64,000 nucleotides of DNA from Pseudomonas subflava (lineage in GTDB: Bacteria; Pseudomonadota; Gammaproteobacteria; Pseudomonadales; Pseudomonadaceae), in assembly GCF_023823685.1 (NCBI RefSeq), contig NZ_JAMXBF010000009.1, positions 248,001 to 312,000 on the forward strand, written 5' to 3'. Below the pieces are notes generated by a model. It had not been told where the DNA came from. It did no database searches and was given only the letters and a program-made list of their open reading frames with translations. Position 1 is the first letter of the stretch. Every line of letters starts with the position of its first letter. Below, one piece after another: positions 1 to 9,471 of this stretch. Both the position numbers and the translations under genes were made by a program.

Positions 1-1419
1 GGTGATCTCGCTGAGCTTGCCCAGGGCCGCCTGCTGGCTGCCGAGCTGCTCGGCGAGCAGCGCCAAGCGCTCGTCCACCTGAGGGTTGCCCGGTACCAGG
101 GCCTCGCGCAGGTAGTCGAAGTATTCCTTGGCGCGGCTATCCAGCAGAGTGGCCAGCAGGGCGATGCCGATGGCGCCGCCCAGGTTGCGCAGGATGTTGA
201 ACAGGCTCGACGCCGAGCCGGCGTCCTGTGGCTGGATATAGGCGGTGGCGATCAGCGAAATGGTCACCATGATCATCGGCTGGCCGAGGGCGCGGATGAT
301 CTGGATATGGTTGAACTGCTCCCCGGCGAAGTCCGGGTTGAGCTGCCCGGAGAAGAAGCTGGAGGCGCCGAACAGGGCAAAGCCCAGCGCGCACAGCACC
401 TTGGGCGGCACCACCTTCATCAGCTTGGGCACCAGCGGGATGAGGAACAGCTGCGGCAGCCCCATCCACATGATCACCTCACCGATCTGCAGGGCGTTGT
501 AGCCCTGGATCTGCGCCAGATACAGCGGCAAGAGGTATATCGAGCCGTATAGCCCCAGACCCATGCCCAGGCTGGAGATGCTGGTCAGGCCGAAGTTGCG
601 CTCGCGCAGGATGCGCAGGTTGATCAGCGGGTTGTCCCGCGAGAACTGAAGGATCACGAAGAGGATCAGGCTGACCACCGCCACGCTGCCCAGGCCGACG
701 ATCAGGCTGGATTCCAGCCAATCCTTGCGATGGCCTTCCTCGAGAAAAACCTGCAGGCAGCCCAGGCCCATGCCCAGGGTGACGATGCCGGCGTAGTCGG
801 TGCTCTTCAGCAGTTCCCAGTGCGGCGGCTTCTTGTCCAGCCCGTACATCAGGCCGGCGATCATCAACAGGCCCGGCGGCACGTTGATATAGAAGATGTA
901 TTCCCAGCCCCAGTTCTCGGTGAGCCAGCCGCCCAGGGTCGGGCCGATGGACGGGGCGAAGGTGGCGGTGATGGCGAACAGCGCCATGCCCTTGGCGCGG
1001 TGATGCTCCGGCAGCTTGATCAGGGTCAGGGTGAACGCGAGCGGGATCAGCGCGCCGCCGGTGAAGCCCTGCAGTGCGCGGAACAGGATCATGCTCTCCA
1101 GATTCCAGGCCATGGAGCAGAGCAGGGAGGAGAGCAGGAAACCGATGGATACCCACACGGCCAGGCGCCGCGCCGAGAGCAGCTGAACCAGCCAGGCGGT
1201 GAGCGGGATCATGATGATCTCCGCCACCAGGTAGGAGGTGGAGATCCACGAGCCTTCCTCCAGGGTGGCCGACAGCGCGCCCTGGATGTCCTTGAGCGAG
1301 GAGTTGGTGATCTGGATGTCCAGCACGGCCATGAAGGCGCCGAGCATGGCGCTCATCACCGCGATCCAGTCGCGCCGGCTCGGTTCTCCGACCGGGCGCA
1401 GCAGCGCGTCAGCCGCCAT
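1..1419 (-). CDS. DHA2-family MFS multidrug efflux transporter (EmrB/QacA type), 3' end cut off
   Basis: Inner-membrane proton-driven drug exporter of the 14-helix DHA2 family, which normally works with an HlyD-type adaptor and an outer-membrane channel. 473 residues are visible; the C-terminus lies beyond base 1. After a short cytoplasmic start (MAADALLRPVGEPSRRDW) comes helix 1 with the family signature around residues 30-42 (FMAVLDIQITNSS), then many hydrophobic helices including the segment GGWLTENWGWEYIFYINVP. The ATG at 1417-1419 overlaps the last 11 bases of the upstream adaptor gene, so the two are translationally coupled. The substrate cannot be told from sequence. Family assignment is secure. 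Confidence 0.9.
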   Translation of the reverse strand, partial: MAADALLRPVGEPSRRDWIAVMSAMLGAFMAVLDIQITNSSLKDIQGALSATLEEGSWISTSYLVAEIIMIPLTAWLVQLLSARRLAVWVSIGFLLSSLLCSMAWNLESMILFRALQGFTGGALIPLAFTLTLIKLPEHHRAKGMALFAITATFAPSIGPTLGGWLTENWGWEYIFYINVPPGLLMIAGLMYGLDKKPPHWELLKSTDYAGIVTLGMGLGCLQVFLEEGHRKDWLESSLIVGLGSVAVVSLILFVILQFSRDNPLINLRILRERNFGLTSISSLGMGLGLYGSIYLLPLYLAQIQGYNALQIGEVIMWMGLPQLFLIPLVPKLMKVVPPKVLCALGFALFGASSFFSGQLNPDFAGEQFNHIQIIRALGQPMIMVTISLIATAYIQPQDAGSASSLFNILRNLGGAIGIALLATLLDSRAKEYFDYLREALVPGNPQVDERLALLAEQLGSQQAALGKLSEIT

Positions 1420-2458
1420 GGTGTTTGTCGCTGCCGATATCCACGTTCACTTCCACCGACATGCCGGGGCGAATCTTGCCCTGCAGCGGGTTGTCGGCGG
1501 CGAAGGTGAGCTTCACCGGGATGCGCTGCACCACCTTGGTGAAGTTGCCGGTGGCGTTGTCCGGCGGCAGCAGGCTGAACTGCGCGCCCGAGGCGGCGAA
1601 CAAGCTGTCGATGCGGCCCTCGATGGGCGTGTCGGGGTAGGCGTCGAAGGTCAGCTCGGCGTGCTGGCCCACCTGCATCTGGCCAATCTGGGTCTCCTTG
1701 AAGTTGGCCTGCACCCAGATGGCGTCGCTCGGCACGATCGACAGCAGGTAGGCGCCGGCCTGTACCACCTGGCCCGAACGCGCGGAGCGCTGGCCGATGG
1801 TGCCGCTGATCGGTGCGTGGATTTCGGTGCGCGTCAGGTTCAGCTCGGCCTGGGCGATGTCCGCCCGGGCGTTGGTGATCTGCGCCTGCAGGCGCTTGAT
1901 GTCGGCCTGTAGCGCGTCCACCCGCTGGCGTTGGGCGGAGAGATCGGCCTCGGCCTTGGACAGTTGCGAGCGGGCCACGCGGCTGTCGGCCGCCAGCGTG
2001 GTGACCCGCTCCTCGGAAACGTAGCCCGGCTTACGCAGGGTCTGGGCGCGGGACAGGTCGATCTGCGCGCGGCTGAGCGTGGCCTGGCCGGCGGCGACAT
2101 CCGCCTGGCTGGCGGCGATCAGGCTGGCCTGCTGGTCCAGCCGGCTCTGCGCCTGGGCCAGCTCCGCCTCGCGGGTGGCGAGGGCGGCGCGGGCGCGCTC
2201 CAGGGCCAGCTCGAAGTCGGCGGCTTCCAGGGTCAGCAGCAGTTGGCCCTTCTCCACGTGCTGATTGTCGACCACCAGTACTTGCTCGATGCGCGCGCCC
2301 AGTTGACTGGAAACCCGGGTGATCTCGGCCTGCACGTAGGCGTTGTCGGTGCTCTCGTGGAAGCGCCCGACCAGCAGCCAGTGGCCGAACAGCCCTAGTC
2401 CGACGACGACGAGGAGAGCAATGAAAAGGGTCAGGCGACGTTGCAACTGGGCGGGCAT
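1409..2458 (-). CDS. HlyD/EmrA-type membrane fusion protein of an efflux pump
   Basis: Periplasmic adaptor that links the MFS exporter encoded just downstream to an outer-membrane channel. 349 residues: a basic N-terminus and one transmembrane anchor (about residues 10-30, TLFIALLVVVGLGLFGHWLL), a biotinyl-lipoyl-like half motif (RVSSQLGARIEQVLVVDNQ), a long alpha-helical hairpin rich in Ala/Gln (about residues 85-190), the second lipoyl half (TEIHAPISGTIGQR) and a beta-barrel domain. The start at 2456-2458 is the methionine immediately before the anchor; the frame stays open further upstream, but that stretch runs antisense through the LysR gene. It forms an operon with the exporter (11-base overlap). 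Confidence 0.9.
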   Translation of the reverse strand: MPAQLQRRLTLFIALLVVVGLGLFGHWLLVGRFHESTDNAYVQAEITRVSSQLGARIEQVLVVDNQHVEKGQLLLTLEAADFELALERARAALATREAELAQAQSRLDQQASLIAASQADVAAGQATLSRAQIDLSRAQTLRKPGYVSEERVTTLAADSRVARSQLSKAEADLSAQRQRVDALQADIKRLQAQITNARADIAQAELNLTRTEIHAPISGTIGQRSARSGQVVQAGAYLLSIVPSDAIWVQANFKETQIGQMQVGQHAELTFDAYPDTPIEGRIDSLFAASGAQFSLLPPDNATGNFTKVVQRIPVKLTFAADNPLQGKIRPGMSVEVNVDIGSDKHHGG

Positions 2459-2563
2459 GGAGGGCTCGGACGGCAGGCAGGAAATGTAAGCAAATCTAAC
2501 AGTGTTGCCGCCAAGGCTGTAGCCAGTACAATTCGCAAACTTTGTTGCTTTCGAGGAACAATC

Positions 2564-3478
2564 GTGGGGCTCGATGACGCCTTGATCTTCACCCGCGTGG
2601 TGGAGTGCCACAGCTTTACCCAGGCCGCGCACAGCATGGGCATGCAGAAGTCCACGGTGAGCCGGCGCATCGCGCTGCTCGAAGAACGCCTCGGTGTGCG
2701 CCTGCTCAATCGCACCACACGCAAGCTGCGTCTGACCGAAGTCGGCCAGGCATATTACGAGCGCTGCCGGCAGATCATGCTCGACTTCGCCGAGGCCGAG
2801 CAGGCGGTGATGCAGCTGCAGCAGGAGCCCGCCGGGCTGCTGCGGATCGCCGCGCCCATCGAGTTCGGCCAGCTGTTCCTCGGCGGCGTGCTCGGCCGCT
2901 TCATGCTGCAGTACCCGCAGATCAGCGCCGAAGTGGAGCTGACTTCGCGCGAGGTGGATCCGCTGGAGGAGGGCGTGGACATCGCCATCCACGTCGGCCA
3001 GCCGCGCGACTCCACACTGATCGCCCGCAAGCTGTTCGAGAGCCCGCGGCGTCTCTACGCCAGCCCCGAGTATCTGGCTCGCCATGGTCTGCCGGAAACC
3101 GTGCAGGCGCTGGCCGGTCACCGCGCTCTGCTGCTGCAGCAGGATTCGCCACGCTACTGGCCGCTGGTGGGCGAGCAGGTGCCGTGTCTGCGGGTGCTGT
3201 CGTGCAACAACATCACCCTGGCGCGCGAGGCGGCGCTGGCCGGGGCGGGCATCTGCGGCCTACCGGTGATGATCGCCGAGGAGGCGCTGAACAGTGGCCG
3301 TCTGGTGCAGTTGCTGCCGGATGCGCGGCTGCCGATCGGCGAGCTCTATGCCGTCTATCCGTCGCGGCGCTTCCAGGCCATGAAGGTCAAGGCGTTCCTC
3401 GACTTCCTCATGGCCAGTCTGCCGCAGGCCAGCCTGCTGGAGCCGGTGGCGGCCGGCCTGCTAACATCGCGCCCCTGA
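2564..3478 (+). CDS. LysR-family transcriptional regulator, divergent from the efflux operon
   Basis: DNA-binding regulator of 304 residues, the usual LysR length. The N-terminal winged helix-turn-helix occupies residues 1-60 ([20 protein letters not shown]) and the rest is a periplasmic-binding-protein-like effector domain. The start chosen is GTG at 2564, preceded by a purine-rich ribosome binding site (gagga) about 8 bases upstream; it places the HTH at its normal position. It is transcribed away from the HlyD/MFS pair across 105 bases that contain the inverted repeat GCAA-N6-TTGC (2535-2548), a possible but weak operator. Inferred job: control of the neighbouring pump in response to its substrate. 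Confidence 0.88.
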   Translation: MGLDDALIFTRVVECHSFTQAAHSMGMQKSTVSRRIALLEERLGVRLLNRTTRKLRLTEVGQAYYERCRQIMLDFAEAEQAVMQLQQEPAGLLRIAAPIEFGQLFLGGVLGRFMLQYPQISAEVELTSREVDPLEEGVDIAIHVGQPRDSTLIARKLFESPRRLYASPEYLARHGLPETVQALAGHRALLLQQDSPRYWPLVGEQVPCLRVLSCNNITLAREAALAGAGICGLPVMIAEEALNSGRLVQLLPDARLPIGELYAVYPSRRFQAMKVKAFLDFLMASLPQASLLEPVAAGLLTSRP

Positions 3479-3504
3479 ATCACTCCCCGTTTCCGAGACT
3501 TGTC

Positions 3505-4989
3505 ATGACCAAAGTCCGCACCCGTATTGCGCCGTCGCCCACCGGCGATCCGCACGTCGGCACTGCCTACATCGCCCTGTTCAACCTGTGCTTCGCCCGC
3601 CAGCACGGCGGCGAGTTCATCCTGCGCATCGAGGACACCGACCAGCTGCGCTCGACTCGCGAGTCCGAGCAGCAGATCTTCGACGCCCTGCGCTGGCTGG
3701 GCATCGAGTGGAACGAGGGCCCGGATGTCGGCGGCCCGCACGGCCCGTATCGGCAGAGCGAGCGCGGCGCGATCTACAAGAAGTACTCGGACGAGCTGGT
3801 CGCCAAGGGCCACGCCTTCCCCTGCTTCTGCTCCGCCGAACGCCTGGACCAGGTGCGCGCCGAGCAGATGGCGAAGAAGGAAACTCCGCGCTACGACGGC
3901 CATTGCATCCATATCGCCCCGGAAGAGGCGCAACAGCGCATCGACGCCGGCGAATCCCACGTGGTGCGCATGAAGGTGCCGAGCGAGGGCGTCTGCGTGG
4001 TGCCGGACATGCTGCGTGGCGACGTGGAGATCCCATGGGATCGCATGGACATGCAGGTGCTGATGAAGGCCGACGGCCTGCCCACCTATTTCCTGGCCAA
4101 CGTGGTGGACGATCACCTGATGGAGATCACCCATGTCCTGCGCGGCGAGGAGTGGCTGCCGTCGGCACCGAAGCTGATCAAGCTGTACGAGTACTTCGGC
4201 TGGGAACAGCCCAAGCTCTGCTACATGCCGCTGCTGCGCAATCCGGACAAGTCCAAGCTGTCCAAGCGCAAGAACCCGACCTGCATCACCTTCTACGAGC
4301 GCATGGGTTTCATGCCCGAGGCGCTGCTCAACTACCTGGGCCGCATGGGCTGGTCGATGCCGGACGAGCGCGAGAAGTTCTCCCTGGACGAAATGATCGA
4401 GCACTTCGACCTGTCGCGCGTCTCGCTCGGCGGGCCGATCTTCGACATCGAGAAGCTCTCCTGGCTCAACGGTCAGTGGCTGCGCGAGCTGCCGGTGGAG
4501 CAGTTCGCCAGGCGCGTACAGGACTGGGCCTTCAACTCCCGGTACCTGATGCAGATCGCACCGCACGTGCAGCAGCGCGTCGAGACCTTCAGTGACATCG
4601 CGCCGCTGGGCAGCTTCTTCTTCAGCGGCGGCGTGCAACTCGATCCCGCACTGCTGGCGCACAAGAAGCTGACCCCGGACCAGGTGCGCCAGGCGCTGCA
4701 GCTGGTGCTCTGGGAGTTGGAGGCGCTGCGCCAGTGGGACAAGGAGAAGATCACCGGCTGCATCCAGTTCGTCTGCGAGGGCCTAGGCCTCAAGCTGCGC
4801 GACCTGATGCCACTGATCTTCCCGGCCATCACCGGCAAGGCCAGCTCGGTCTCGGTGCTGGATGCCATGGAGATTCTCGGCGCCGATCTGTCGCGCTTCC
4901 GCCTGCGTCAGGCCGTCGAACTGCTCGGCGGCGTGACCAACGGCGAAACCAAGGAATGGAAGAAGCTGCTGGAGAGTTTTCGCGGCTGA
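3505..4989 (+). CDS. gltX: Glutamate--tRNA ligase (glutamyl-tRNA synthetase)
   Basis: Class I aminoacyl-tRNA synthetase that charges tRNA-Glu with glutamate in the cytoplasm. 494 residues, the normal length. The HIGH-type signature [13 protein letters not shown] is at residues 10-22, and the KMSKS-type loop appears as KLSKR at about residues 251-255, followed by the helical anticodon-binding domain. The start ATG at 3505 begins [12 protein letters not shown], typical for the family. It lies 26 bases after the LysR gene and directly upstream of a tRNA cluster that includes two copies of its own substrate, tRNA-Glu. Confidence 0.98.
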   Translation: MTKVRTRIAPSPTGDPHVGTAYIALFNLCFARQHGGEFILRIEDTDQLRSTRESEQQIFDALRWLGIEWNEGPDVGGPHGPYRQSERGAIYKKYSDELVAKGHAFPCFCSAERLDQVRAEQMAKKETPRYDGHCIHIAPEEAQQRIDAGESHVVRMKVPSEGVCVVPDMLRGDVEIPWDRMDMQVLMKADGLPTYFLANVVDDHLMEITHVLRGEEWLPSAPKLIKLYEYFGWEQPKLCYMPLLRNPDKSKLSKRKNPTCITFYERMGFMPEALLNYLGRMGWSMPDEREKFSLDEMIEHFDLSRVSLGGPIFDIEKLSWLNGQWLRELPVEQFARRVQDWAFNSRYLMQIAPHVQQRVETFSDIAPLGSFFFSGGVQLDPALLAHKKLTPDQVRQALQLVLWELEALRQWDKEKITGCIQFVCEGLGLKLRDLMPLIFPAITGKASSVSVLDAMEILGADLSRFRLRQAVELLGGVTNGETKEWKKLLESFRG

Positions 4990-5093
4990 GGAGGGGAGTC
5001 GCCGGTCATCGCCCTGTGCCAGAGAGATGGCCGGCGCTCGGGTAAGTGGTTGTTCTGCCTCCAGAATTTTTTAGGCCCCGGCGAAAAATTGTG

Positions 5094-5122
5094 TTGACAG
5101 GCAAATACCCCGCCCCTAATAT
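5094..5122 (+). promoter_or_regulatory. Sigma70 promoter of the tRNA-Ala/Glu operon
   Basis: A consensus -35 box TTGACA (5094-5099), a 17-base spacer and a -10 box TAATAT (5117-5122), followed by a GC-rich discriminator (gcgccccg) typical of stringently controlled stable-RNA promoters. The first tRNA begins 18 bases after the -10 box. Confidence 0.85.
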
Positions 5123-5140
5123 GCGCCCCGTCCAAGCGAC

Positions 5141-5216
<76 letters not shown>

Positions 5217-5263
5217 AATTGCCACCGAACGAATTCCAGCGCGTTCGAGTGAATGAAGGTTTC

Positions 5264-5339
5264 GTCCCCTTCGTCTAGTGGCCTAGGACACCGCCCTTTC
5301 ACGGCGGTAACAGGGGTTCGAGTCCCCTAGGGGACGCCA
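5264..5339 (+). tRNA. tRNA-Glu, anticodon TTC (first copy)
   Basis: A 76-base cloverleaf with encoded CCA. The acceptor stem GTCCCCT pairs with AGGGGAC. The anticodon arm is ccgcc-ctTTCac-ggcgg. It follows tRNA-Ala after 47 bases and is probably co-transcribed with it. Confidence 0.97.
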
Positions 5340-5382
5340 CTTTTCGCAGTGCCCGCACTGCACGTCGAGAGACGCAAAATCC

Positions 5383-5458
<76 letters not shown>

Positions 5459-5507
5459 AATCACTGACAGGGCCAGCCTAGTGCTGGCCTTGTTCTTCGA
5501 AGGTTCT

Positions 5508-5583
5508 GTCCCCTTCGTCTAGTGGCCTAGGACACCGCCCTTTCACGGCGGTAACAGGGGTTCGAGTCCCCTAGGGGACGCCA
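5508..5583 (+). tRNA. tRNA-Glu, anticodon TTC (second copy)
   Basis: Identical to the tRNA-Glu at 5264-5339. The spacers of the two Ala-Glu units differ in sequence although the tRNAs do not. It is followed within 30 bases by a rho-independent terminator. Confidence 0.97.
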
Positions 5584-5609
5584 CTTTCTTTCCGCGTTTT
5601 GCGGACTTC

Positions 5610-5643
5610 AAGGGTCATTCTTCGGAATGGCCCTTTTGTTTTT
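5610..5643 (+). terminator. Rho-independent terminator of the tRNA operon
   Basis: An 11-base-pair stem (AAGGGTCATTC / GAATGGCCCTT, one T-G wobble) closed by a TTCG tetraloop at 5621-5624 and followed by TTGTTTTT. A strong canonical terminator. Confidence 0.93.
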
Positions 5644-6052
5644 CCGGCATTTGATTTCCCGCGATATACGGTCGCGCGCTTCGCCTGATTGGGCGTCATG
5701 AGCGCGAAGAACGCCGCAATCCGCCGGCGCCCAGCGCCGACGAGGCAAAGGGTGCTGCCGGCAATATCGTCCGCGTTTTCCACGCAACTTCGAGAAGGCA
5801 TTGATGCTGGAAGCCTTCCGAGAATTGCTCGGTCTGTTCGGCAGCCTCGATTCGAACGCCGAGAGCGCATCGAGAGGTCAGCGAAACGGCTCTGGCGTCC
5901 TGATTACGCCCGGAACGCAAACCGCTGTGGGCCGCTCTAAGGCGTTACACTCCCTCCCCATGTTCTTGGGCCGGAGTTGTGCTTCGGTCCGAACCGGCGC
6001 CGTCACAGCAGGCGATGCCGTTCGGCCGGAAACTCGATGAGGGGAGAATGAC
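5644..6052. other. 409-base stretch without a recognisable gene, upstream of eda
   Basis: No reading frame here resembles a known protein, and the open frames lack ribosome binding sites. An imperfect palindrome TTCGG-T-CCGAA lies at 5983-5993, about 60 bases before the eda start, and could be an operator. In P. aeruginosa I recall additional genes near this position; nothing recognisable remains here. Confidence 0.5.
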
Positions 6053-6703
6053 ATGAGCCTGACGATGGAAGCGGTGCTGCAACGGGCACGTCCGGTGCTG
6101 CCGGTGCTGGTGATCGAAGACAGCGAACTGGCGGTTGACATGGCGCGTGCACTGCACGCCGGCGGCATCAACGTGCTCGAGGTGACGCTGCGCACGCCGC
6201 GCGCGCTCGACGCCCTGGCGGCCATCCGCAAGGCTCTGCCGGAGTTGCTGGTGGGTGCGGGCACGGTGATCCATGCCGAGCAGTTCCAGGAGGCCCGCGA
6301 TGCCGGCGCCCAGTTCGCCGTGAGCCCCGGTTGCACCGAGCGCCTGGCGCTGGCCGCCGACGACTCTGGCTTGCCCTACCTGCCGGCAGTGATGACGCCC
6401 TCCGAGGTGCTGCTGGCCCTGGAATACGGCTACCGCTCGCTCAAACTGTTCCCCGCCAACGGCGCCGCCAGCGTGAAGATGCTGAAGAGCTTCAAGGGCC
6501 CCTTCACCGGCATCCGCTTCTGCCCCACCGGTGGCATCACGGTGGACAACCTGCTGAGCTTCCTGCGCCTGCCGAACGTGGCCTGCGTCGGCGGCACCTG
6601 GATCGCGCCGGACAACCTGATCCGCGCCCGCGCCTGGGACCAGATCACCCAGCTGGCCAGCGAGGCCTGCGACCTGGCGGCCAGCGTGGAGGTCAAGCAG
6701 TGA
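6053..6703 (+). CDS. eda: 2-dehydro-3-deoxy-phosphogluconate (KDPG/KHG) aldolase
   Basis: Cleaves 2-keto-3-deoxy-6-phosphogluconate to pyruvate and glyceraldehyde-3-phosphate, the last step of the Entner-Doudoroff pathway, which Pseudomonas uses for sugar catabolism. 216 residues, a single class I TIM-barrel aldolase. Glu43 (VLEVTLRT) is the likely proton-transfer residue and Lys131 (SLKLFPAN) the Schiff-base lysine; the phosphate-binding CPTGGI loop is present. The start ATG has a good ribosome binding site (ggggag, about 7 bases upstream). The stop overlaps the start of the thioesterase gene. Not linked here to zwf/pgl, so it may be a second eda-like copy in the genome. Confidence 0.93.
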   Translation: MSLTMEAVLQRARPVLPVLVIEDSELAVDMARALHAGGINVLEVTLRTPRALDALAAIRKALPELLVGAGTVIHAEQFQEARDAGAQFAVSPGCTERLALAADDSGLPYLPAVMTPSEVLLALEYGYRSLKLFPANGAASVKMLKSFKGPFTGIRFCPTGGITVDNLLSFLRLPNVACVGGTWIAPDNLIRARAWDQITQLASEACDLAASVEVKQ

Positions 6704-7149
6704 GCTGGGACCTGCCGAGCCCCTTCGTCATCGATCTGGTCGTCAGCACCGACGACATCGACGGCCTGGGCCACGCCAACAACGCCGTGTATGTCAGCTG
6801 GCTGGAGCGCTGCGCCTGGCGCCACTCGCAGCACCTGGGTCTGGACCTGAGCGAATACCGTCGCCTGGATCGAGCCATGGCGGTGGTGCGCCACGAGATC
6901 GACTACCTGGCCAGCGCCTACGAAGGCGAAGAGCTGCAGATGGCCACCTGGATCGTCGAATCCGATCACAAGCTGAAAATGACGCGTCATTTCCAGCTGT
7001 GGCGCGCCTCTGACGCCTGCACGCTGCTGCGTGCGCGTACCACCTTCGTCTGCATCGAGCTGTCCACCGGCAAGCCCAAGCGCATGCCGTCGGAATTCAT
7101 CGAGGGCTACGGCCAGGCGGTTCTCGAGCCCTATCCGCTGGAGCTCTAG
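6700..7149 (+). CDS. Acyl-CoA thioesterase of the 4HBT/YbgC hotdog family
   Basis: 149-residue single hotdog-fold protein. The family motif DIDGLGHANNAVYVSWLE near residues 18-35 supplies the Asp, Gly-His and Tyr positions of 4-hydroxybenzoyl-CoA thioesterase-like enzymes, which hydrolyse acyl-CoA thioesters in the cytoplasm. The start is GTG at 6700, overlapping the eda stop by four bases (GTGA), so translation is coupled to eda. The substrate cannot be assigned; a short-chain or aromatic acyl-CoA is typical for the family. Confidence 0.85.
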   Translation: MSWDLPSPFVIDLVVSTDDIDGLGHANNAVYVSWLERCAWRHSQHLGLDLSEYRRLDRAMAVVRHEIDYLASAYEGEELQMATWIVESDHKLKMTRHFQLWRASDACTLLRARTTFVCIELSTGKPKRMPSEFIEGYGQAVLEPYPLEL

Positions 7150-7541
7150 TCGAGCAGTGGGGCGAGGAACACCTGGCCCGGCTCGACCATGATCGCGAAT
7201 TGCCGCGTCTCGCCCGGGCCGAGCAGCACCGACTGTGACGGCCCCGGGCCGCGGCCGCCGCAATAGCCCGCCGAGGAAATCGCCACCGCCAGGCTCAGCT
7301 CCCCGCTGGGCAGGTCCAGCGCGACGCGCCCGCCGGGGCCGAGGGTCGCCGCCACCTCGCGGTTCACATAGAGCTCCACGTCACAGGCATTCGGCGCGTT
7401 GTTGTCGCGGCTGAAGATCAACCGTCCCGGCTCGCCCGGTACCGGCTCCGGTGGCTGCACGTGCACGCCCGGCGGCAGTGTATCGGCGGCCTGAGCGAGG
7501 GCGCTCATCAGGCAGAGGGCGAGTAGCGAGTGGCGTGGCAT
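7146..7541 (-). CDS. Small secreted protein of unknown function
   Basis: 131 residues. The N-terminus MPRHSLLALCLMSALAQA is a typical signal peptide with likely cleavage after AQA, so the mature protein is periplasmic or secreted. Two cysteines (PNACDVELY and GYCGGRGPG) could form a disulphide. The mature part resembles a small beta-rich domain: a segment on display and gating (VELYVNREVAATLGPGGRVALDLPSGE) suggests a P-pilus-type or DUF2846-like fold, but I do not recognise the family. It converges with the thioesterase gene, their stop codons overlapping. Confidence 0.75.
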   Translation of the reverse strand: MPRHSLLALCLMSALAQAADTLPPGVHVQPPEPVPGEPGRLIFSRDNNAPNACDVELYVNREVAATLGPGGRVALDLPSGELSLAVAISSAGYCGGRGPGPSQSVLLGPGETRQFAIMVEPGQVFLAPLLD

Positions 7542-7634
7542 GGCGATCTCCCGTTCGGCTGCTTGTAGTGTGGACCACCTTGCGCGGCGCGAGTGTCGGC
7601 TTAAACTGTGCGCCCCGTTTTTCCGGACCTTCTC

Positions 7635-8603
7635 ATGCAAATCGCCCTGGCCCCCATGGAGGGGCTGGTCGACGAGATCCTGCGCGATGTGCTGACCCGT
7701 GTCGGCGGCATCGACTGGTGCGTCACCGAGTTCATCCGCGTCAGCGACCGCCTGTTGCCCGAGGCCGCCTACCGCAAGCTCGCCCCCGAGCTGGGCGATG
7801 GCGCGCGCACCCGCGCCGGCACGCCGATGCGTGTGCAGCTGCTCGGTTCCGACCCGGCTTGCCTGGCGGACAACGCTGCCTTTGCCTGCGCGTTGGGCGC
7901 ACCGGTGATCGACCTCAATTTCGGCTGCCCGGCCAAGACGGTGAACAAGTCGCGCGGCGGCGCCGTGCTGCTCAAGGAGCCGGAGCTGCTGCATGCCATC
8001 GTCCGCGAGGTGCGCCGCGCCGTGCCGGCGCAGATTCCGGTGACTGCCAAGATGCGCCTGGGCTTCGACAGCCCGGACGGCGCGCTGGACTGCGCTCGCG
8101 CCCTGGCCGAGGGCGGCGCTGCCCAGCTGGTGGTGCACGCCCGCACCAAGGTCGACGGCTACAAGCCGCCAGCCCACTGGGAGTGGGTGGCGCGGGTGCA
8201 GGAAGTCGTTAGGGTGCCGGTATACGCCAATGGCGAAATCTGGACGGTCGATGACTGGCGCCGCTGCCGCGAAGTCAGCGGCGCCGAGGACATCATGCTC
8301 GGCCGCGGCCTGGTCTCGCGCCCGGACCTGGCCCGACAGATCGCCGCCGCACGCGCCGGTCGGGAGATCGCGCCGATGAGCTGGGGCGAGCTGCTGCCGC
8401 TGCTCCAGGACTTCTGGCTGCAGGCCCGGCGCAAGCTGGCGCCGCGCTACGCCCCCGGGCGGCTCAAGCAGTGGCTAGCGATGCTCACCCGCAGCTATCC
8501 CGAGGCCGTCGCGCTGTTCGCCGAGCTGCGCCGGGAGAACGACTGTCAGCGCATCGACCTGCTGCTCGGTGCGCCCGAGGCGACCCTGGCCGAAACGGCC
8601 TGA
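7635..8603 (+). CDS. dusC: tRNA-dihydrouridine(16) synthase DusC
   Basis: FMN-dependent reductase that converts uridine to dihydrouridine at position 16 in the tRNA D-loop. 322 residues with a TIM barrel opening [18 protein letters not shown], the catalytic Cys98 in [15 protein letters not shown], and a C-terminal helical tRNA-recognition domain. The DusC subfamily is inferred from length and from the opening [10 protein letters not shown]; DusA and DusB differ there. It is divergent from the small secreted-protein gene, and the 93 bases between them probably hold both promoters. Confidence 0.92.
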   Translation: MQIALAPMEGLVDEILRDVLTRVGGIDWCVTEFIRVSDRLLPEAAYRKLAPELGDGARTRAGTPMRVQLLGSDPACLADNAAFACALGAPVIDLNFGCPAKTVNKSRGGAVLLKEPELLHAIVREVRRAVPAQIPVTAKMRLGFDSPDGALDCARALAEGGAAQLVVHARTKVDGYKPPAHWEWVARVQEVVRVPVYANGEIWTVDDWRRCREVSGAEDIMLGRGLVSRPDLARQIAAARAGREIAPMSWGELLPLLQDFWLQARRKLAPRYAPGRLKQWLAMLTRSYPEAVALFAELRRENDCQRIDLLLGAPEATLAETA

Positions 8604-8613
8604 TGGGGCGTCA

Positions 8614-9360
8614 TCAGCGTCCGCCGCTGACATCGATGAAGGTGCCGGTGCAGTAGGACGACTGCTCCGAGGCCAGCCACAGAATCGCCTCGGCCACTTC
8701 GTCGGGCGTGCCACCACGCTGCAACGGCACGCTGCCTTTGAGCCGCTCGATGCGCCCCGGCTCGCCGCCGGCCGCGTGGATGTCGGTATCGATCAGCCCG
8801 GGGCGTATGGCATTGACGCGGATGCCGTCGCCGGCGACTTCGCGGGCCAGGCCGAGGGTCAGGCTGTCCACCGCGCCCTTGGCGGCCGCGTAGTCGATGT
8901 ATTCGCCCGGCGAGCCTAGACGCGCGGCCATGGACGAGACGTTGACGATGGCGCCGCCATGGCCGCCGCGGCGGCTGGACATGCGCCCGATCGCCTCTCG
9001 GCAGCAGAGGAAGGTACCGATCACGTTGGTGTTCAGCACCCGCTGCCAGCGCGCCACATCCATCTGCTCCAGGCGCATCTGCCTCTCCAGCATGCCGGCA
9101 TTGTTCACCAGCGCGTCGAGGCGGCCGTAGCGTGCGTCCAGCTCGGCGAACAGGCGCAGCACGTCCGCCTCGCTGTCGACGTCCGCCTGTACCGCGTGGG
9201 CGTTGCCGCCGGCGGCGACGATCTCGGCGACCAGCGCCTCGGCGGTCGCGGCCTGCTGGCGGTAGCTCAGCAGCAGGTCATAACCCTGGCGCGCCGCGAG
9301 GCGCGCGGTGGCGGCGCCGATGCCGCGGCTGGCACCGGTGATCAGCATCACTCTGTTCAT
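8614..9360 (-). CDS. Short-chain dehydrogenase/reductase (SDR)
   Basis: 248-residue classical SDR. The Rossmann nucleotide-binding motif TGASRGIG is at residues 8-15, NNAG near residues 86-89, the catalytic Ser at 142/143 and Tyr157-x3-Lys161. The C-terminus SYCTGTFIDVSGGR is characteristic of FabG-like enzymes. Arg in the second strand region (LSYRQQ) suggests NADPH preference. The substrate is unknown. It converges with dusC (10 bases between the stops) and is divergent from ibpA. Confidence 0.88.
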   Translation of the reverse strand: MNRVMLITGASRGIGAATARLAARQGYDLLLSYRQQAATAEALVAEIVAAGGNAHAVQADVDSEADVLRLFAELDARYGRLDALVNNAGMLERQMRLEQMDVARWQRVLNTNVIGTFLCCREAIGRMSSRRGGHGGAIVNVSSMAARLGSPGEYIDYAAAKGAVDSLTLGLAREVAGDGIRVNAIRPGLIDTDIHAAGGEPGRIERLKGSVPLQRGGTPDEVAEAILWLASEQSSYCTGTFIDVSGGR

Positions 9361-9375
9361 CGCAAAATTCCGCCC

Positions 9376-9403
9376 CTTGAAATCCGATTGGTCGTTCCCA
9401 TCT
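9376..9403 (+). promoter_or_regulatory. Sigma32 (RpoH) heat-shock promoter of ibpA
   Basis: The -35 box CTTGAA (9376-9381) and -10 box CCCATCT (9397-9403) are separated by 15 bases, matching the heat-shock sigma factor consensus (CTTGAA, 13-17 bases, CCCCATNT). It lies about 70 bases upstream of the ibpA start. Confidence 0.85.
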
Positions 9404-9411
9404 ATGGTCGT

Positions 9412-9464
9412 GCGGGATGCCGAAGTCGGGTCCCGCGATGAAACACTTGCTGATTATTCAGGAG
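9412..9464 (+). ncRNA. ROSE-type RNA thermometer in the ibpA leader
   Basis: Two hairpins fill the leader. The first is GCGGGA (9412-9417) paired with TCCCGC (9431-9436). The second is TTGCTG (9447-9452), loop ATTATT, CAGGAG (9459-9464). The second one masks the Shine-Dalgarno: U-G, U-A, G-G, C-G, U-A, G-C, including the G-G mismatch opposite the SD that defines ROSE elements. At high temperature this weak helix would melt and allow translation. Confidence 0.88.
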
Positions 9465-9471
9465 ATGCACC

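Noticed and set aside
5644..6052. Small genes upstream of eda
   Set aside because: Open frames there lack ribosome binding sites and recognisable content; treated as non-coding.
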